A DNA stretch of 64,000 nt from Whitmania pigra (GCA_021613335.1 JAJTWR010000266.1:5371001-5435000); one strand, 5' to 3'. Shown: positions 28,901-39,739, counted from the stretch's first letter. The notes: generated by a model from the sequence alone, not told the origin. Made by a program: numbers and translations.

Positions 28901-28922
28901 CATCCTACCAAACCAAATTTGA
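22989..28922 (+). CDS. Nicotinic acetylcholine receptor-type subunit (Cys-loop channel)
   Basis: Exons: 22989-23034 (signal peptide MNFATVGVLLLFCLDG), 23147-23295, about 23700-23741 (uncertain), 23935-24044, 24136-24376, 24756-25053, 25281-25574, 28759-28922. The Cys-loop CTLNIKYFPFDKQSC is intact. Vicinal cysteines in loop C (KYYACCKEPYPD) mark an alpha-type subunit close to alpha-7/9. M1 (LFYIINLIAPCFLIFLVSFL), M2 (GEKVNLEMTILLALVVFLL), M3 (YFASTMIMVTIALVMSV) and M4 (FFWVFSLLSIIVHTSLFV) are all present; M4 comes from a distant last exon whose phase matches. GEK before M2 predicts a cation channel. Oddities: Glu at M2 position 4', Ser where loop A usually has Tyr (PDIVISN), and no Trp where loop D should have TNVWL. 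The donor of exon 3 is not visible, so a small exon may be missed or the gene damaged. The last intron holds a hAT element. Confidence 0.87.
24377..24755 (+). other. Probable GC-AG intron of the receptor gene
   Basis: Homology places the junction after PENQ and before EWFVEG. The exon ends CAG at 24376 and continues GCGAGA; the next exon follows AAGCAG at 24755, and both sides are in phase 0. No GT exists at that point. CAG|GC is the consensus context for the minor class of GC-AG introns. Confidence 0.65.
26040..26500 (-). pseudogene. Tc1/Tc3-like transposase N-terminal fossil
   Basis: A minus-strand frame (about 26270-26485) has the helix-turn-helix pattern of Tc1/mariner transposases: ALKNLNLSISEISKDFNRF, then a KTSKLNKRQ segment. 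It lies in the last intron of the receptor gene. No inverted repeats or full catalytic region were found. Confidence 0.5.
27631..28336 (-). mobile_element. hAT-Charlie-like element with perfect 8-bp TSD
   Basis: Perfect duplication CTCTAGCC (27623-27630, 28337-28344). Inverted ends CAGGAGTGGGCAAACTTT and CAGGGGTGGGAAAACTAT closely resemble Charlie-group hAT ends. The minus strand encodes the C-terminal transposase region in two frames: PEDVQLELLDLQADYDLKEK through ICERAFSCI, then NINKSKNRSMLTD, the dimerisation domain as in GTF2IRD2-like hAT proteins. Internal deletion has removed the catalytic core. It lies in the receptor gene's last intron. Confidence 0.93.
28480..28524 (+). mobile_element. 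Ultra-short LINE 3'-end insertion (45 bp)
   Basis: Only the 3' terminus of a LINE-like family is present (GCAAATCATCTTAGTTATGC then CGGACTTTAATCAAATAAAT). It is bracketed by ATTGTAG at 28473-28479 and 28525-28531. The same tail occurs at 33267, 34055, 44687 and 49296. It lies in the last receptor intron. Confidence 0.8.
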
Positions 28923-29498
28923 CATTTAGTAGCAGTAACATGTTAAATGGACCTAAATTGTCCGTTTGAATGGTTTTAACTTTGCTTAGCGTAGATAGTG
29001 ATAAAATTTATGTCGCAAAATCTGGCGTTAAGATTTGAAGTGTCAAAGAGTTAAAATTTGGAACTCTCTCATCGTTTTATCCATAACTTACAGTCGATTC
29101 ACGTCAACGATTAAGACTTTACTCCATTCCCTTTTTACAATTTACGTGAAAGTTCTGATTCATTATCATATGAACACCAATGTTCGATGACAATTGCGCA
29201 CATAGAGAATTGCGCAATACATAAACGATTGCGCATTATTCTGTATGCACTGTATGTTATGATAAACTATTTGCATGCTTTTGAGTACTTGTCTACTCGA
29301 CCAAAAACTGGCAACCAATGTTTACAAAAACTGTGTAGCGCATTCTATCCTTCTCTTGTTTTTGTGTACATTTCATTAACAGTGGCTCAAGGGATTTGAG
29401 TTAAAATTGAGTTAAAAAGTTAAAATTGTCCGTTATCCAAATTAGTATTTGAATTACATGGAGCACGCCACCAGTCTACCATAAAACTAGCATATGAG
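28923..29498. other. Spacer 3' of receptor gene, nothing recognised
   Basis: Should contain the 3' UTR of the receptor gene. No clear AATAAA hexamer close to the stop and no repeat boundary was found. Confidence 0.5.
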
Positions 29499-30540
29499 TA
29501 CCAGGGTCGTCATTTCAGCATCTTCCAAAAGAGGGCAAACCCTCGCACAACTTGAGAAGATAACCTTTTCTTGTTTCTAAATTTAGAATACTTATAAATA
29601 AATATGGCTAAAAATCAGAGAATGAATGAAGTTATAACAATCATGATTACAGTCCAAATATTTTCTAGATTTTTGTATGGCAGAATACCTGATGATGTCA
29701 CTGAAGTTAATTCACGCATTCGGCACATCTAACTCGATGCTCATGATAGCCATATTTACAAGTCGTATCCTTCCCAATCAAGTTTAAAGAATGTGATGTA
29801 CAAGGAATCCAGAACACAATACTGTTCTCTTTCAAAACCAATTTTACAATTAAGTATACAATTAAGTACAATTGCCAATAAACCATTCTACTTGCCACTC
29901 ATTGCAGGTGCATTGTCGTAGCTTTGCCCTCAACAGTTTCCCAGGTCTAGGTCATGTATTTTCAGAAAATCCTTCAAGCATTGCACATCTCTTGAGCGCC
30001 TTGGCCTTTGTTTGCCATAAATGCTAAGCCATGTTCGGTAACAAATTTAATCATTGTATTCACTAGCTTCACCATCATGCAATTATAAATTGCACAAATT
30101 GGTTCATAAAAGTATCAATCGCAGCTTATGCCAATAATTAACTGGATAATCATTCGTCTGCATATCAGTTTCCCACTACTGTCACAAGGGAGCATAACTT
30201 CAAAGGAGGAACTGCAAAATATCATCGACAGGCTCACATAAAATAAAAAAATGAAAATCCGAGAAAACAGTTTTGACAAGTTATGGAAGACACCCACTTA
30301 AGACACGACATGACCAAAATAAATAGTTTCAATAAAATGCCTTTCGATTTATTTATGCAGGCACATAACCCATTCGGCAAACCTGAACACCAAATAAAGA
30401 ATGCCGATAATGTGATATTCCACTGGCTGTGGTTAGGTGTCACATTTAACAGCAGCCCAAGGCTTTTATCACTTAGGGTCTTAAGGACTCAAAACATCAT
30501 GATTCTCCATGACTGAACTCACGAAGGTGATGGCAAACGA
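29499..30540 (-). mobile_element. Decayed hAT element with transposase fossil
   Basis: The left end (CAGGGTCGTCATTTCAGC, followed by GGGCAAACCCTCG) matches the end of the short hAT element at 15826-16020. Further right, a frame-shifted minus-strand sequence keeps hAT landmarks: an EGKATTMH stretch corresponding to the usual GQGYDNA region, then FWIPCTSHSLNLIG, the conserved HSLNL block. Right end and target duplication were not found. Confidence 0.6.
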
Positions 30541-30779
30541 TAACTCTTTCTTGATCTTGTCTGCCGTCTGTAGGTCCTCGCTGTTTTGGAGGTTTTAGTT
30601 TTCTGACTTTAGAAATTAAATCATAATTTTTTGAGCAATATGTCTATGTGGTTTTGATCATGACCATGTACATATGGATCCAATATATGGATAATGTTGG
30701 TAAACACATCTCGATGATAAGCACGAGCATGTTCTCAAGATGACATTTAAAATTCTGGATTTTCACCAATGGAAATTAA

Positions 30780-30945
30780 TATTTATATAATATTATAATA
30801 TTTGTATATATATTATATAATATTATTATTATTATTATTATATTTATATTTATTATATTATTATACAATTAAGTATTATTATTATATTTATATTTATTAT
30901 ATTATTATAATGATAATAATAATATTATTATTATTATAAGCAATT
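30780..30945. repeat. TAT/TTA-rich low-complexity tract
   Basis: Imperfect ATT and TATA runs with an internal near-duplicate of TTATATTTATATTTATTATA (near 30839 and 30884). Confidence 0.8.
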
Positions 30946-31980
30946 CAAAAAACGAAGAAAATTTAAAAAAAAGGCAACTAGGGACCTTTAAGCAATAAGT
31001 TTCATTAGGCCTCACAAAACTACTCTCAACACTAAATTAGTATAACCTACAAACCAAGGGGCCCCAAAGAAACTCCGTAACTCCGCACTAATTTTATTTT
31101 TCACTCGCCGAGTTCACTAGCTCAGCTTAAAAATTTTAAAGATGATTTAAATTCTCAAGCTAGACATAATTTTGGAAGCACTATACATAACATACTAGAA
31201 TTAGAATTTTTTGTGACGTATTAGTTGAGATATCGTTAAAAGATGTGTACTTCCTACACATATTGGACTGAGTGTGTAGTAAATCAATCGATATTCTTAA
31301 CCAAATGCCAAATTGAAACTTTTTGAAAACGTACTGCACATTTTTTATAAATTTCAACAAAAGTCCATATTGGTGGGAGCCCCCTTAATCCGGCAAACAA
31401 AAAGTAATTGCAAAATCTACATTTTTAAAACATTGTGTCCCCAACTTCTCTCTAAATTACACATTTCCTAATATTTCTGTGTTCAGTTGTGCGTAACCGT
31501 CTGGTTACCACGAATAAGATGTATGTAAGATACAAGCATAAGATGTCAGAAGCATTATAATTCTTATATAAAGTATTGCTTGATTGATAGGATAGCTTGT
31601 AACTAAACAAAAAATACTAGCTATGTCAATGTTTTAGGCATAGAGAAAAATGTGCAGAATTTAAATTTTTGAATTGATTTTTTCGCTAACGCATCGATGA
31701 ACCGGTGTAAAATTCTTGCGATGAACCTTTTGTGATGTCGGTGACTCTAACAGCGGTCGGCAGTGTTCGGCAGCGGTGGGGGGGGGTCCGGTTTTTTGAA
31801 AAAATTTGAGTCTCGTAAACATAGAAATTATATAAATAAAACATATTTCGAAAGGGGAGATAATGACCTTTTTGAATATTATAAAATTATTAAATTTACT
31901 AAATTTTACTAATATAAAAATTGCTTGCAAAAATTAATTTGTCATAAACTAAAACGTTTTAGCATAGAAATTTATTGTGG
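30946..31980. other. Intergenic, nothing recognised
   Basis: AT-rich. A G-rich patch at about 31775-31790 (GGTGGGGGGGGG) beside GGTCCGG resembles a decayed hAT end, but its partner was not found. Confidence 0.45.
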
Positions 31981-32543
31981 TTTATATCATCTTGTAGGGC
32001 TAATAAATATCTTGAAAATGACATATACCACGGCACAATTCCATGTACCAAAGTTGAGATATCACGCCTCAAAGTTTTACAGACGACCGAATCAATGAGG
32101 TTATATCTTGTGGCTTAAGTGACTTGTAAAACATGGGATTGCTATGATATCTATGTAGCACTGTAGTGCTGAGATTTATCTTCAAAATGAAACATAAAGT
32201 TATTAAATTACTAGCTTTTGAATGGAGATATCCCTCTTCAATGCATCATGAATGATGACCACCCAAGCAATTCATAGGGTTTCCGACGTCGCCATGTAGA
32301 CCGTATGGGCTGCATGGAAACCTAGTACGGCATATATCACCTTGTAGGGATAATAAATATTTTCAAAATGGCATATACCACGGCACAATTCCATGCACCA
32401 AAGTTGAGATATCACTCTTCAAAGTTTTACAGACGACCGAATCACTGCGGTTATATCCTGTGGCTTAAGTAGAAGATAAATGTCAGCACTACAGTGATAC
32501 ATAGATATCGTAGCAATCCCATGTTTTACAAGTCACTTAAGCC
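31981..32543. repeat. Compound repeat: 140-bp direct repeat plus 72-bp foldback
   Basis: Two direct copies of about 140 bp (31981-32120 and 32331-32470) share ACATATACCACGGCACAATT-type sequence at roughly 90%. Immediately after the first copy, 32112-32183 is an inverted repeat of 32472-32543 with only a few mismatches. Transcribed, the region could form a long hairpin with the second direct copy in the loop. No coding sequence is visible. Confidence 0.88.
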
Positions 32544-33266
32544 TTACAAGTAATCGGGCTCCTATTGTGCTGTTCTGTTGTTATGTGACTTGCTTATGTG
32601 ACAAATATTTATTAAAATGTTAGTAAACAATTCAAAATATTTGATAAGATTTGTATTTGTTTTATTATAGTAGTCGATTTACACACTAAATATCGCTCTA
32701 GTAAAAGTTTCGCTAAAATGACTACGAGTTCAAAAGATTTTTAAATAAGGCGGAGAATGCGAAATGTATGGAAGTGTCGAGGGTTTTAATCCAAATCAGA
32801 TTTGCAAGAACTGTGTGCGAATAAAGCAGTTCATGAAAAACGTCGGCGAGAGTTGAAGTACTCACCGGCATCAATAAGGAACAACAAATAATCGAGTTGC
32901 TCAAAAAAAGTTGAAGTCTACAGAAAACAGTAGTAAAGTAGGAGTAGATCTGGTGGAAAATAAAGTTTCAAAGCTGGAGGAGAAAGTAGAGAGCTTGCTA
33001 GTCACAGTCGACGCTGACATGACAGCCGAAGCTGGCGCTAAAGGCAAAGGTCTTGCATGGACAGAAAAAAGGGTAGATGCAAAATTGAAAACAATTGAAA
33101 ACAGAGTACAAGTTGTGGACAAAAAAAATCACAATGGCAAAAAACCATTGCTCAGGAGGAAGTAGAAAGAGAAAAGAGAAGAAACAGCATTATACTGTAC
33201 AGGCTTGAAGTAAGCAAAGCTAAAAGTGAGCAGGAACAAAAAACTGAGGCTAGGGATACCGCCATG

Positions 33267-33314
33267 AGTCCAAATCATCTGAGTTATGCAACGGACTATA
33301 ATCAAATAAATAAA
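33267..33314 (+). mobile_element. Ultra-short LINE 3'-end insertion (48 bp)
   Basis: Flanked by a perfect 13-bp duplication GGATACCGCCATG (33254-33266, 33315-33327). The insert starts AGTCCAAATCATCTGAGTTA, contains GGACT, and ends AATCAAATAAATAAA. It splits the ORF1 remnant between the codons for DTAM and HFINN. AGTCC and GGACT can pair to form a small stem. Confidence 0.92.
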
Positions 33315-33354
33315 GGATACCGCCATGCATTTCATCAACAATATCCTTAGTGTA

Positions 33355-34906
33355 CAGATGGGCAAACCAAATCGCGATTTCTGTAAGGTTACGATTCGAT
33401 TTGAACTAAGTGGGATTCGATTTTGGCCACCCGCAATTTTTTATTTGATTCGATTTGCATTTTTTGCGGTTCGATTTGAAAGGTAAATCGCAAATCGCGC
33501 TCGTACGCATGCCATTGCGCTTCAAAAATACTTTCTACTGTCGTTTGCATCTACGATCGCCCAATGAAATATTATTTATGAAGGTAGTCGGTCTATGTTT
33601 ATAGATTTAAGAATTCTATGTCTATGGCGCCCGTCTCGTTGTATTAAGTAAACATTGTCGCCATTTAAATATGTCTGATAGAAGGCGTTTGGGTATGAGG
33701 TATAATCGTAACATTGCAGAAATTGAGGTGCAAATTTTGCGGGAAACGAATAAGTTTAAAGCCCGGGATTATATCAAACTTTCATTGCCATTAGTAAATA
33801 TTGTTATCAGTTCAACTTTTATTTAAGATTTAAAATACACCTGAGTATTAAAAATTTCATTTTTCCCTTTAGACCAGTCATCTGGAGATGTAATGTTGCG
33901 GCACTATAACATAAAACTAACATTCGTAATTTTTAGAGGTGTATTAACAAGCGTCGAGAGCCCATCGAGACAAGAGCCGATGCGGCCAAGCGGAAACAAG
34001 GAATGAGTCAAAACTAAGCGAAGTAGGAGACGAACGAGGCGAGCTGATGAGAGTTTTTATTTATTTATTTATTTGATTATAGTCCGTTGCTGATGAGAGT
34101 CTCCTTCTGGTTGTTTAAATAGACTTTCGCTAGGACTTGAAACAAAAGAGTCCACTGCTATGCGCTGAGTCACTAGCATCGTCCTGCATGCTTGCAGTCG
34201 GGATAAGTTGAGGGACGAAATTCAGTGTTCTGCACTCCACGTCTTGTAGCGTCCCTGTAGTCGGGTGTGTGCGATGGTGCAAGTGGGAGGAGTTTAGTCC
34301 TGCATTCCTTGTCTTGCAAGCCTAGAGCTTGTGTGCGATAATGCAAGTAGGGCGAAGTTCAGCGTCCTACAGTACAAAGATGCAACAGAAAAAGAAGGAA
34401 ACAAAAAGTCAAATGCATATGTACATAATATGTATGTATTGCAGGTTGGTGACACAGAGGACAAAGATGATTCAGTGTATCTTAATGCTCTAACGGAACA
34501 CAGCATCACTGCTGAACAATTTTGGGCAGTTGAGGGTCACTGCTTTCCGAAACTACAAGAAATTGTTCGTAGAACTTCTAAGCATCCCGGCATCACTTTT
34601 TTCAATTTCAGGTACTTTTGTCTCCGCAAGAAGAAATCGATCGTCAACTGTGGAATCAATGTTGCTGTTGAGGGAACTTAGAACTGACTTAAACTGGGCT
34701 TAATGATTTTTTTCAAACGGTAATAAAACTGTCATAAATGAATGATGGCTGTTGATTTCATTGTGTTGTTTATCACGAAAAATTTTTGGGAAGCCACGGC
34801 AGCAGTAAATTTTTGAAGATTTGATTTGATTTGGGATTTTGTTGTTGAGATGTGATTCATTTTACAAATGGTTTGAGGTTTGACCTTGGAGATTTGCCCA
34901 TCACTG
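33355..34906. mobile_element. hAT-type element, 1.55 kb, 7/8 TSD
   Basis: Ends CAGATGGGCAAACCAAATC and CAGTGATGGGCAAATCTCC (other strand) are inverted repeats. Flanking 8-mers TTAGTGTA (33347-33354) and TTGGTGTA (34907-34914) differ at one position. Inside are repeated ATTCGATTTG motifs and a 116-codon frame (34331-34681) that is a poorly preserved transposase piece. It interrupts the LINE ORF1 and itself contains a 35-bp LINE-tail insertion. Confidence 0.85.
34055..34089 (-). mobile_element. Ultra-short LINE 3'-end insertion (35 bp)
   Basis: Minus-strand orientation: CAACGGACTATAATC followed by four AAAT units. Flanked by a perfect 11-bp duplication CTGATGAGAGT (34044-34054, 34090-34100). 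It is nested inside the hAT element at 33355-34906 and is the shortest copy of the family seen here. Confidence 0.9.
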
Positions 34907-35040
34907 TTGGTGTAAAATATGATAATCAAATGTGACATCAAAAGCGTCTTCAGGCTAGGTAAGGATACAAAAGACGTAAGACCATCAATGATTCAATTTA
35001 GGGAGAGAGAATTAAAGAACTTTTTGAACGGATTTACCAG

Positions 35041-35732
35041 TGGAATAAATACTAGGTGATTGTTTCATTTTTTGAATAGATAGCTATTTCCGTATGTGGA
35101 ATGACTTTTACATGTTGTGCGCGTAAATTAGGCTAGGCCTACCATTTAGAAGAATTTAAGTAGATAGCATCCGCAAACTTAATAAGACATATTCTGGCCC
35201 AACTTGAGGTACAAAAAGTTTAGGCCAGTGCGCCTTGGGCTATGGGGGTCCGCCACCCGGACTTGGAATGTCTGTGGGGTCCACAGCATAAAAAAGGTTG
35301 AAAACCTCTGTGTTAAGATGTCTGTGTAATATCAGAATCAAGAATGCATTCGCTTCGTGTACGAAAGTATCTATTTATAAAATTATTAATTTATAAATAA
35401 AATTTAAATTTAAAAAATATCTATTTTAATTTAATTTAAAAATTATATAATCCAATCAAATTAAAAAAATTTATTTGTTCAAAACATCATTAACCACATA
35501 TTAATTATATATTTAAATAAAATAATTTATAAATTTAGCGTTAAAATTAACTGCAAATTTTATTTTGTATTTTAAAAATTTTCACAAATTTTTATTATTG
35601 GAAGCTTATAATTGTTACATCCTCTTAAGCACGCTTGCATATTTTGTCGTTCTTTCGCGTTTACCCGTGCATTGGTGGTGGTATACTTTTATGTGTTTTA
35701 TTATAATTTTCGCGATTAACTTTACAATGGGT
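35041..35732. other. Intergenic AT-rich, nothing recognised
   Basis: Very AT-rich stretch at 35370-35560. No gene supported. Confidence 0.5.
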
Positions 35733-36115
35733 GTAGAGTCGTTCATTTTGTTCTGGTAACATTTGAATGCTTTTTTCCCACCCGATATCAAATTTCTGAA
35801 CTAATGCTCGGAGTGAACTTTCATTCTGATACCTGGGCAGATGACATTAATTTCTTAGATGAGGATTTTTAACGCAGGATGTAGAGTCGTTCATTTGTTA
35901 TTATGGCACTTGGATGCTTTTACCACGTCCTAGAATAAAAATCTGATCTTATGCTCAGTGTGTGGTTGTCCCATATTGGTACCAGAGCAGATTATAAAAT
36001 TGATTGAAATATAGGGCTTGTTTTAGACGGACGTAGAGTCGTTTATCTGCTGATGTGGCATTTGAATGCTTTTTACCACGTCCTATATTAAACTTCTGAT
36101 CTCATGACCATCATG
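35733..36115 (+). repeat. About 150-bp tandem repeat, 2.5 units
   Basis: Units begin GTAGAGTCGTT at 35733, 35881 and 36033 (spacings 148 and 152). They share the order GAATGCTTTTTACCACGTCC, then CTGATCTTATGCTC. Copies are about 75-80% alike, so this is an old minisatellite or satellite fragment. Confidence 0.85.
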
Positions 36116-37199
36116 GCTCATGCCATCATGAAACCTGAAAAGATTACAAAATATTTGTTAAAACCAGTATTAGTACTATTCTGGGAAGTAGTAGGATTTC
36201 GGAATGTTCCAATTTTTTAATTTTTACAACAATATTTTTTGGGTTAGGTTTATTTTTTGGATGACAATTAATACAAGTTATTTTTGGCAATGTATGGTGG
36301 AAATGATGTCACTTTGGTTTATCAGTTTATTAAAATAATGGAAATGCTAAATCTGACACAAGTTGAACATCAATGGCTCATTTTTGTTTGTAAGGCTTAG
36401 CAGACCTAATGTCATTTAAGTTTCTCCAAACTGAGTAATTCGTCCATTGGACTGACTCCATCCTTCTGTTGACCAGGCTTCAACACAAGTCTGACCCAAC
36501 ATCTTTAAAGCACTTTAAACTCCTGGTAGTTGTGATGAAGAAATGTGTTATTTCTATTATAGAATGTCACAAGTCTGGTTCCAGAACTGATGCCCAGTTT
36601 GTGGAGTCGGATGGAAGCTCTCAAGACTGCAAGGATCATCAGGTGTGACATCGAAGCCAAAATATATGACTCATGGTGCTGTTTCATGGAATCACATGGT
36701 AATGATATGACCTTGATCCCCTACATTTGAACTAACAACTTCTGTTAAATTCCAATATTTTTGTGGATGAATTTGTTGCATTACCAAGCATAAGCCAAAA
36801 CGTTTTCACAATGAAATCAAAAGTGTCTATGGCTTTAGAGAGCGGTTCTGGCCATCTTGATGATGGTGACCTGGATGGTAAGCCTGGTTGTTGTGGACTA
36901 AGTTACCTGTCCTGGTACTACCGCCATCCTTGTAAAATATGGGGGCATTGGTAATTTATGTCATTACAATATGAAATTAATTTAATATTAATGAGGAAAA
37001 TAAATTCATTGGAACATCTTGAAATTGAATTATAACCCCAATATTAAAACACTGTAACTGCAACAAACAATATTAGGACAGTCCCCATTTTCCAACAAAT
37101 TAAGTTTAAGATACACTACAAAGGTCAAATTCAAAATAAATGTTAAAGAATATAACTAATATTTTTTTTATTTTGATCAAGCAAAATTAAATTTGGTTA
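36116..37199. other. Spacer with possible decayed transposase
   Basis: Open stretches on both strands (for example 36763-36954 +) have no convincing family match. A CCAGGCTTCAACACAA sequence near 36472 recurs near 37925, suggesting related transposon ends or a duplication flanking the Tc1 fossil. Confidence 0.4.
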
Positions 37200-37960
37200 A
37201 GCACAAATTCCACAATATAACAAAAAGGAAATATTGTTAAAGACACCACAATACTCATGAATTTCAGTATTTCGGGTTTATATAAAACTAAATGAAATAA
37301 TCTTTCAATAACGTTATTCCTCCTTAGAAACAGCATCATGGGGAAAATCAGTGTTTTGATGATGTTTTCAGGCATTCCAAATCATTCTTTAAAATCATCT
37401 TCAGTTTCATATTGCTGTCCACTGCCTTAATTGATCTTGAAAAAAAGCCCCAGACATTTTCAATAGGATTCAAGTCATATAAACAGCCCATCACTTGCAT
37501 GTTGGACTCCTGGAAAAATGTTTTTATTGCCTTGGAAACATGAATGGGGGCTGTATGTTGCTGAAACAAAAGAACTTGATTTCAGCAACATGGCGGAGAT
37601 GATCATTGAGCATTTTTATGTACTAAGAATATCCTACCTTCCTTTCAAAAGCACCAATTCAGTCCTAAACTCTGAAATTCCTAGGTAGGCCACGGAACCT
37701 TCTCCATGTTTCATGCTGAACATCTTTCTTTTCTGAGACCAGTAGTATTTATAACCATCTCTTGAATATCCTCAACCCAGAAAATTAGAAGGGCTCTCAG
37801 ATCTGGCATTTGCAGTTGATCTCTTTGAACATATGAATGACTTGAACACCAGACTTTGAGGGAAGGGCACTTTTGCTCAAGAAATATACTCAACATTCAA
37901 GTTGAACCTAAAACTATTTTCTTGCCAGGCTTCAACACAACACTTGCCAGCTCAGTCAGA
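37200..37960 (-). pseudogene. Tc1-like transposase fossil
   Basis: Minus-strand fragments with frameshifts. A KHGEGSV block near 37700 and FQQHTAPIHVSKAIKTFF with YDLNPIENVWGFFSR (37348-37569) are the conserved Tc1 DDE region (QDNAPIH, D-LNPIENVWG). The catalytic Asp of QDNAPIH is His here, so it is dead. Same family as the fragment at 42660-42990. Confidence 0.8.
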
Positions 37961-38089
37961 ATATCACACATTTTTCAATAATCGAAATTAAGGCACCCCA
38001 GATAATGTCAACTAAGAAGTACACAAAAATGAATTTTGCCTGCGGACTTCCAGAAAATTGCTGCTGAGTTTGATATCTTGTCATCAGTT

Positions 38090-38215
38090 TACAACTGAAG
38101 AAACATTTTCGACCATGGACATTAACAAGACAAAGCTGCGCTTCAATCTAACTTCACGTGCAGTGTTTACTGAGAATTTTAATCGATTGAGACGGGAATC
38201 AAACTCGAGCTTCTA
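38090..38215 (+). pseudogene. hAT dimerisation-domain scrap
   Basis: A short plus-strand frame reads TEETFSTMDINKTKLRFNLT, similar to the ERSFS-x-M-x-x-IKTKLR signature of hAT C-termini. No further structure was found. Confidence 0.45.
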
Positions 38216-38842
38216 AATATTTTATGAAAAATTCTTTTCATATGCTTGCAACCTGTTGCTTTAGTAACATTTCAAAAATTTACTGGCTACGCCAAGTTCT
38301 CTTTCTGATGTCACTTGTCATAGAATCAGTGTTTATCTGTTGAACTCTGGACACGTTTGCTTGTTCGTTAGTGCTGGAAAGGTCGTGAAATTTTGAAGAA
38401 TTTAATTAGTAAACTTGAGGAATCAAAATTTATGCAAAAATAATGGAACAATATTAGCGTCGTTTATGTGGAATTATCGGGAATGGTTTTAGGCTAGAAA
38501 GTAAAGGTTTTTCTCTTTCTTACTTTCATCGTCTCCGCTCTGTCTTATTATGTATACTTGCCAGTCTATTAATGAAACAATCATGCAAAATCATTGAACT
38601 TCATTTATATACTAAGAAATAATAATATTAAATAAAATTGTAGTCTGTTTCAAATAAAGTGCTGTCATTTAAGTGTGCTGAGCAGTATTTAGAAAAAACT
38701 ATTTATAATTATTTAAGTAAAAGTGCAAAAGTTCCATGAGGATGCACCAGAGATGTGTGGAATACGATCATTCCTCTGATTCAGCTTGATCACAAATGCC
38801 TAAATAAACTTATGGATGCATTCATATATGGGGCAGTATTTT

Positions 38843-39734
38843 AAATACAGATTTTACAAATAGTAATTTTATTTCATTTTGAAAATACGTATTTTATTTG
38901 GTATTTTAAATACTCCAAGAGTATTTTGTATTTTGGTATTTTTAAATACTTTTCTAAGAGTATTTTATAAATTTGAAAATACTTTTTTTGAAAATACTTT
39001 CTTTTTAAATTCTTTTGCCTTTTTTACCCTTTAAGATAAAGTAAAACACTAAAAACAAATTCTCGTTTTACTGTCTTTGTGCGCTCTCTACATTTCCTTT
39101 TTGAAAAAATCTCTAAATAATCATGTACATTACTCGATATTACTTAATATTTCTTACATTATTGGGACATTGACACGCAGCATTATTCGTCAATAGCAAT
39201 AGGACGTCTGTTAGCGGGAGTTTTCTCGCTTATGTCGTTCCTTTTTTCCTTTCGGTTCCAACTGGTTTTGTGTTATAATAATAAAAAAAGGAAAAAAATT
39301 GATAATCTAGTTCCTACTTTTTGGCCAAACATGAGCGAAAGTAATCGTACTTGAAGAAGGAATCGAACTTCTCAAACGTCTTCCTCATATTCTAGATGGG
39401 AAGTATTTTGCTATAGTTCAAAACCAAAATGGCTCCATAAAGGCGAAATACCGTCTTTGTTCGGCTAACAAGATTTTGAGTGATGATTTTGAAATTATTA
39501 ACCCACAAACTGTGATTTAACAAAAATGACCAATTTTTTAAAAAAAATAAATTCTAAAATGAAATTCAACTAATTTATAATTTTATTTACTTAAGTATTA
39601 TGCCTTATGCCAAAAAAGTAACGAAGTAAAAGTATGACAAAAATAGTAATTTGTTACAAGTAAAAATTAAAAAAAAAGTAATTACTTACAGTAATGTGGT
39701 AATTACACGTAATTCGTTACAGCGCAACACTGAG
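38843..39734 (+). mobile_element. hAT-like fragment(s) with BED-finger N-terminus
   Basis: The left part is made of repeated TATTTTAAATAC/AGTATTTT motifs typical of some hAT subterminal regions. At about 39340-39480 the plus strand encodes LLKRLPHILDGKYFAIV then AKYRLCSANKILSDDF, a BED-type zinc-finger beginning with one cysteine replaced by Arg. The right end reads CAGTGTTGCGCTGTAACG (reverse complement), a common hAT terminus. Left and right ends may come from two elements. The right end cuts into the LINE at 39740. Confidence 0.55.
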
Positions 39735-39739
39735 GATTT

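Larger units (their letters stand above)
32722..35040 (+). pseudogene. LINE ORF1 remnant, interrupted by two insertions
   Basis: Plus-strand pieces of one ORF1: an N-terminal part near 32745-32820, a coiled coil at about 32911-33165 (VSKLEEKVESLLVTV), RRNSIILYRLE at about 33180-33210, TEARDTAM to 33266, HFINNILSVQM to 33354, and CDIKSVFRLGK with RPSMIQF after 34915. This is the order of L1/CR1-type ORF1 proteins (coiled coil, then an RNA-binding part). The frame continues across the 48-bp insertion at 33267 once one target duplication is discounted, and resumes after the hAT at 33355-34906. Confidence 0.75.

Noticed and set aside
31770..31800. G-rich stretch as a G-quadruplex regulator or hAT end
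   Set aside because: Single G run without the four-tract pattern, and no matching inverted end or target duplication was found.
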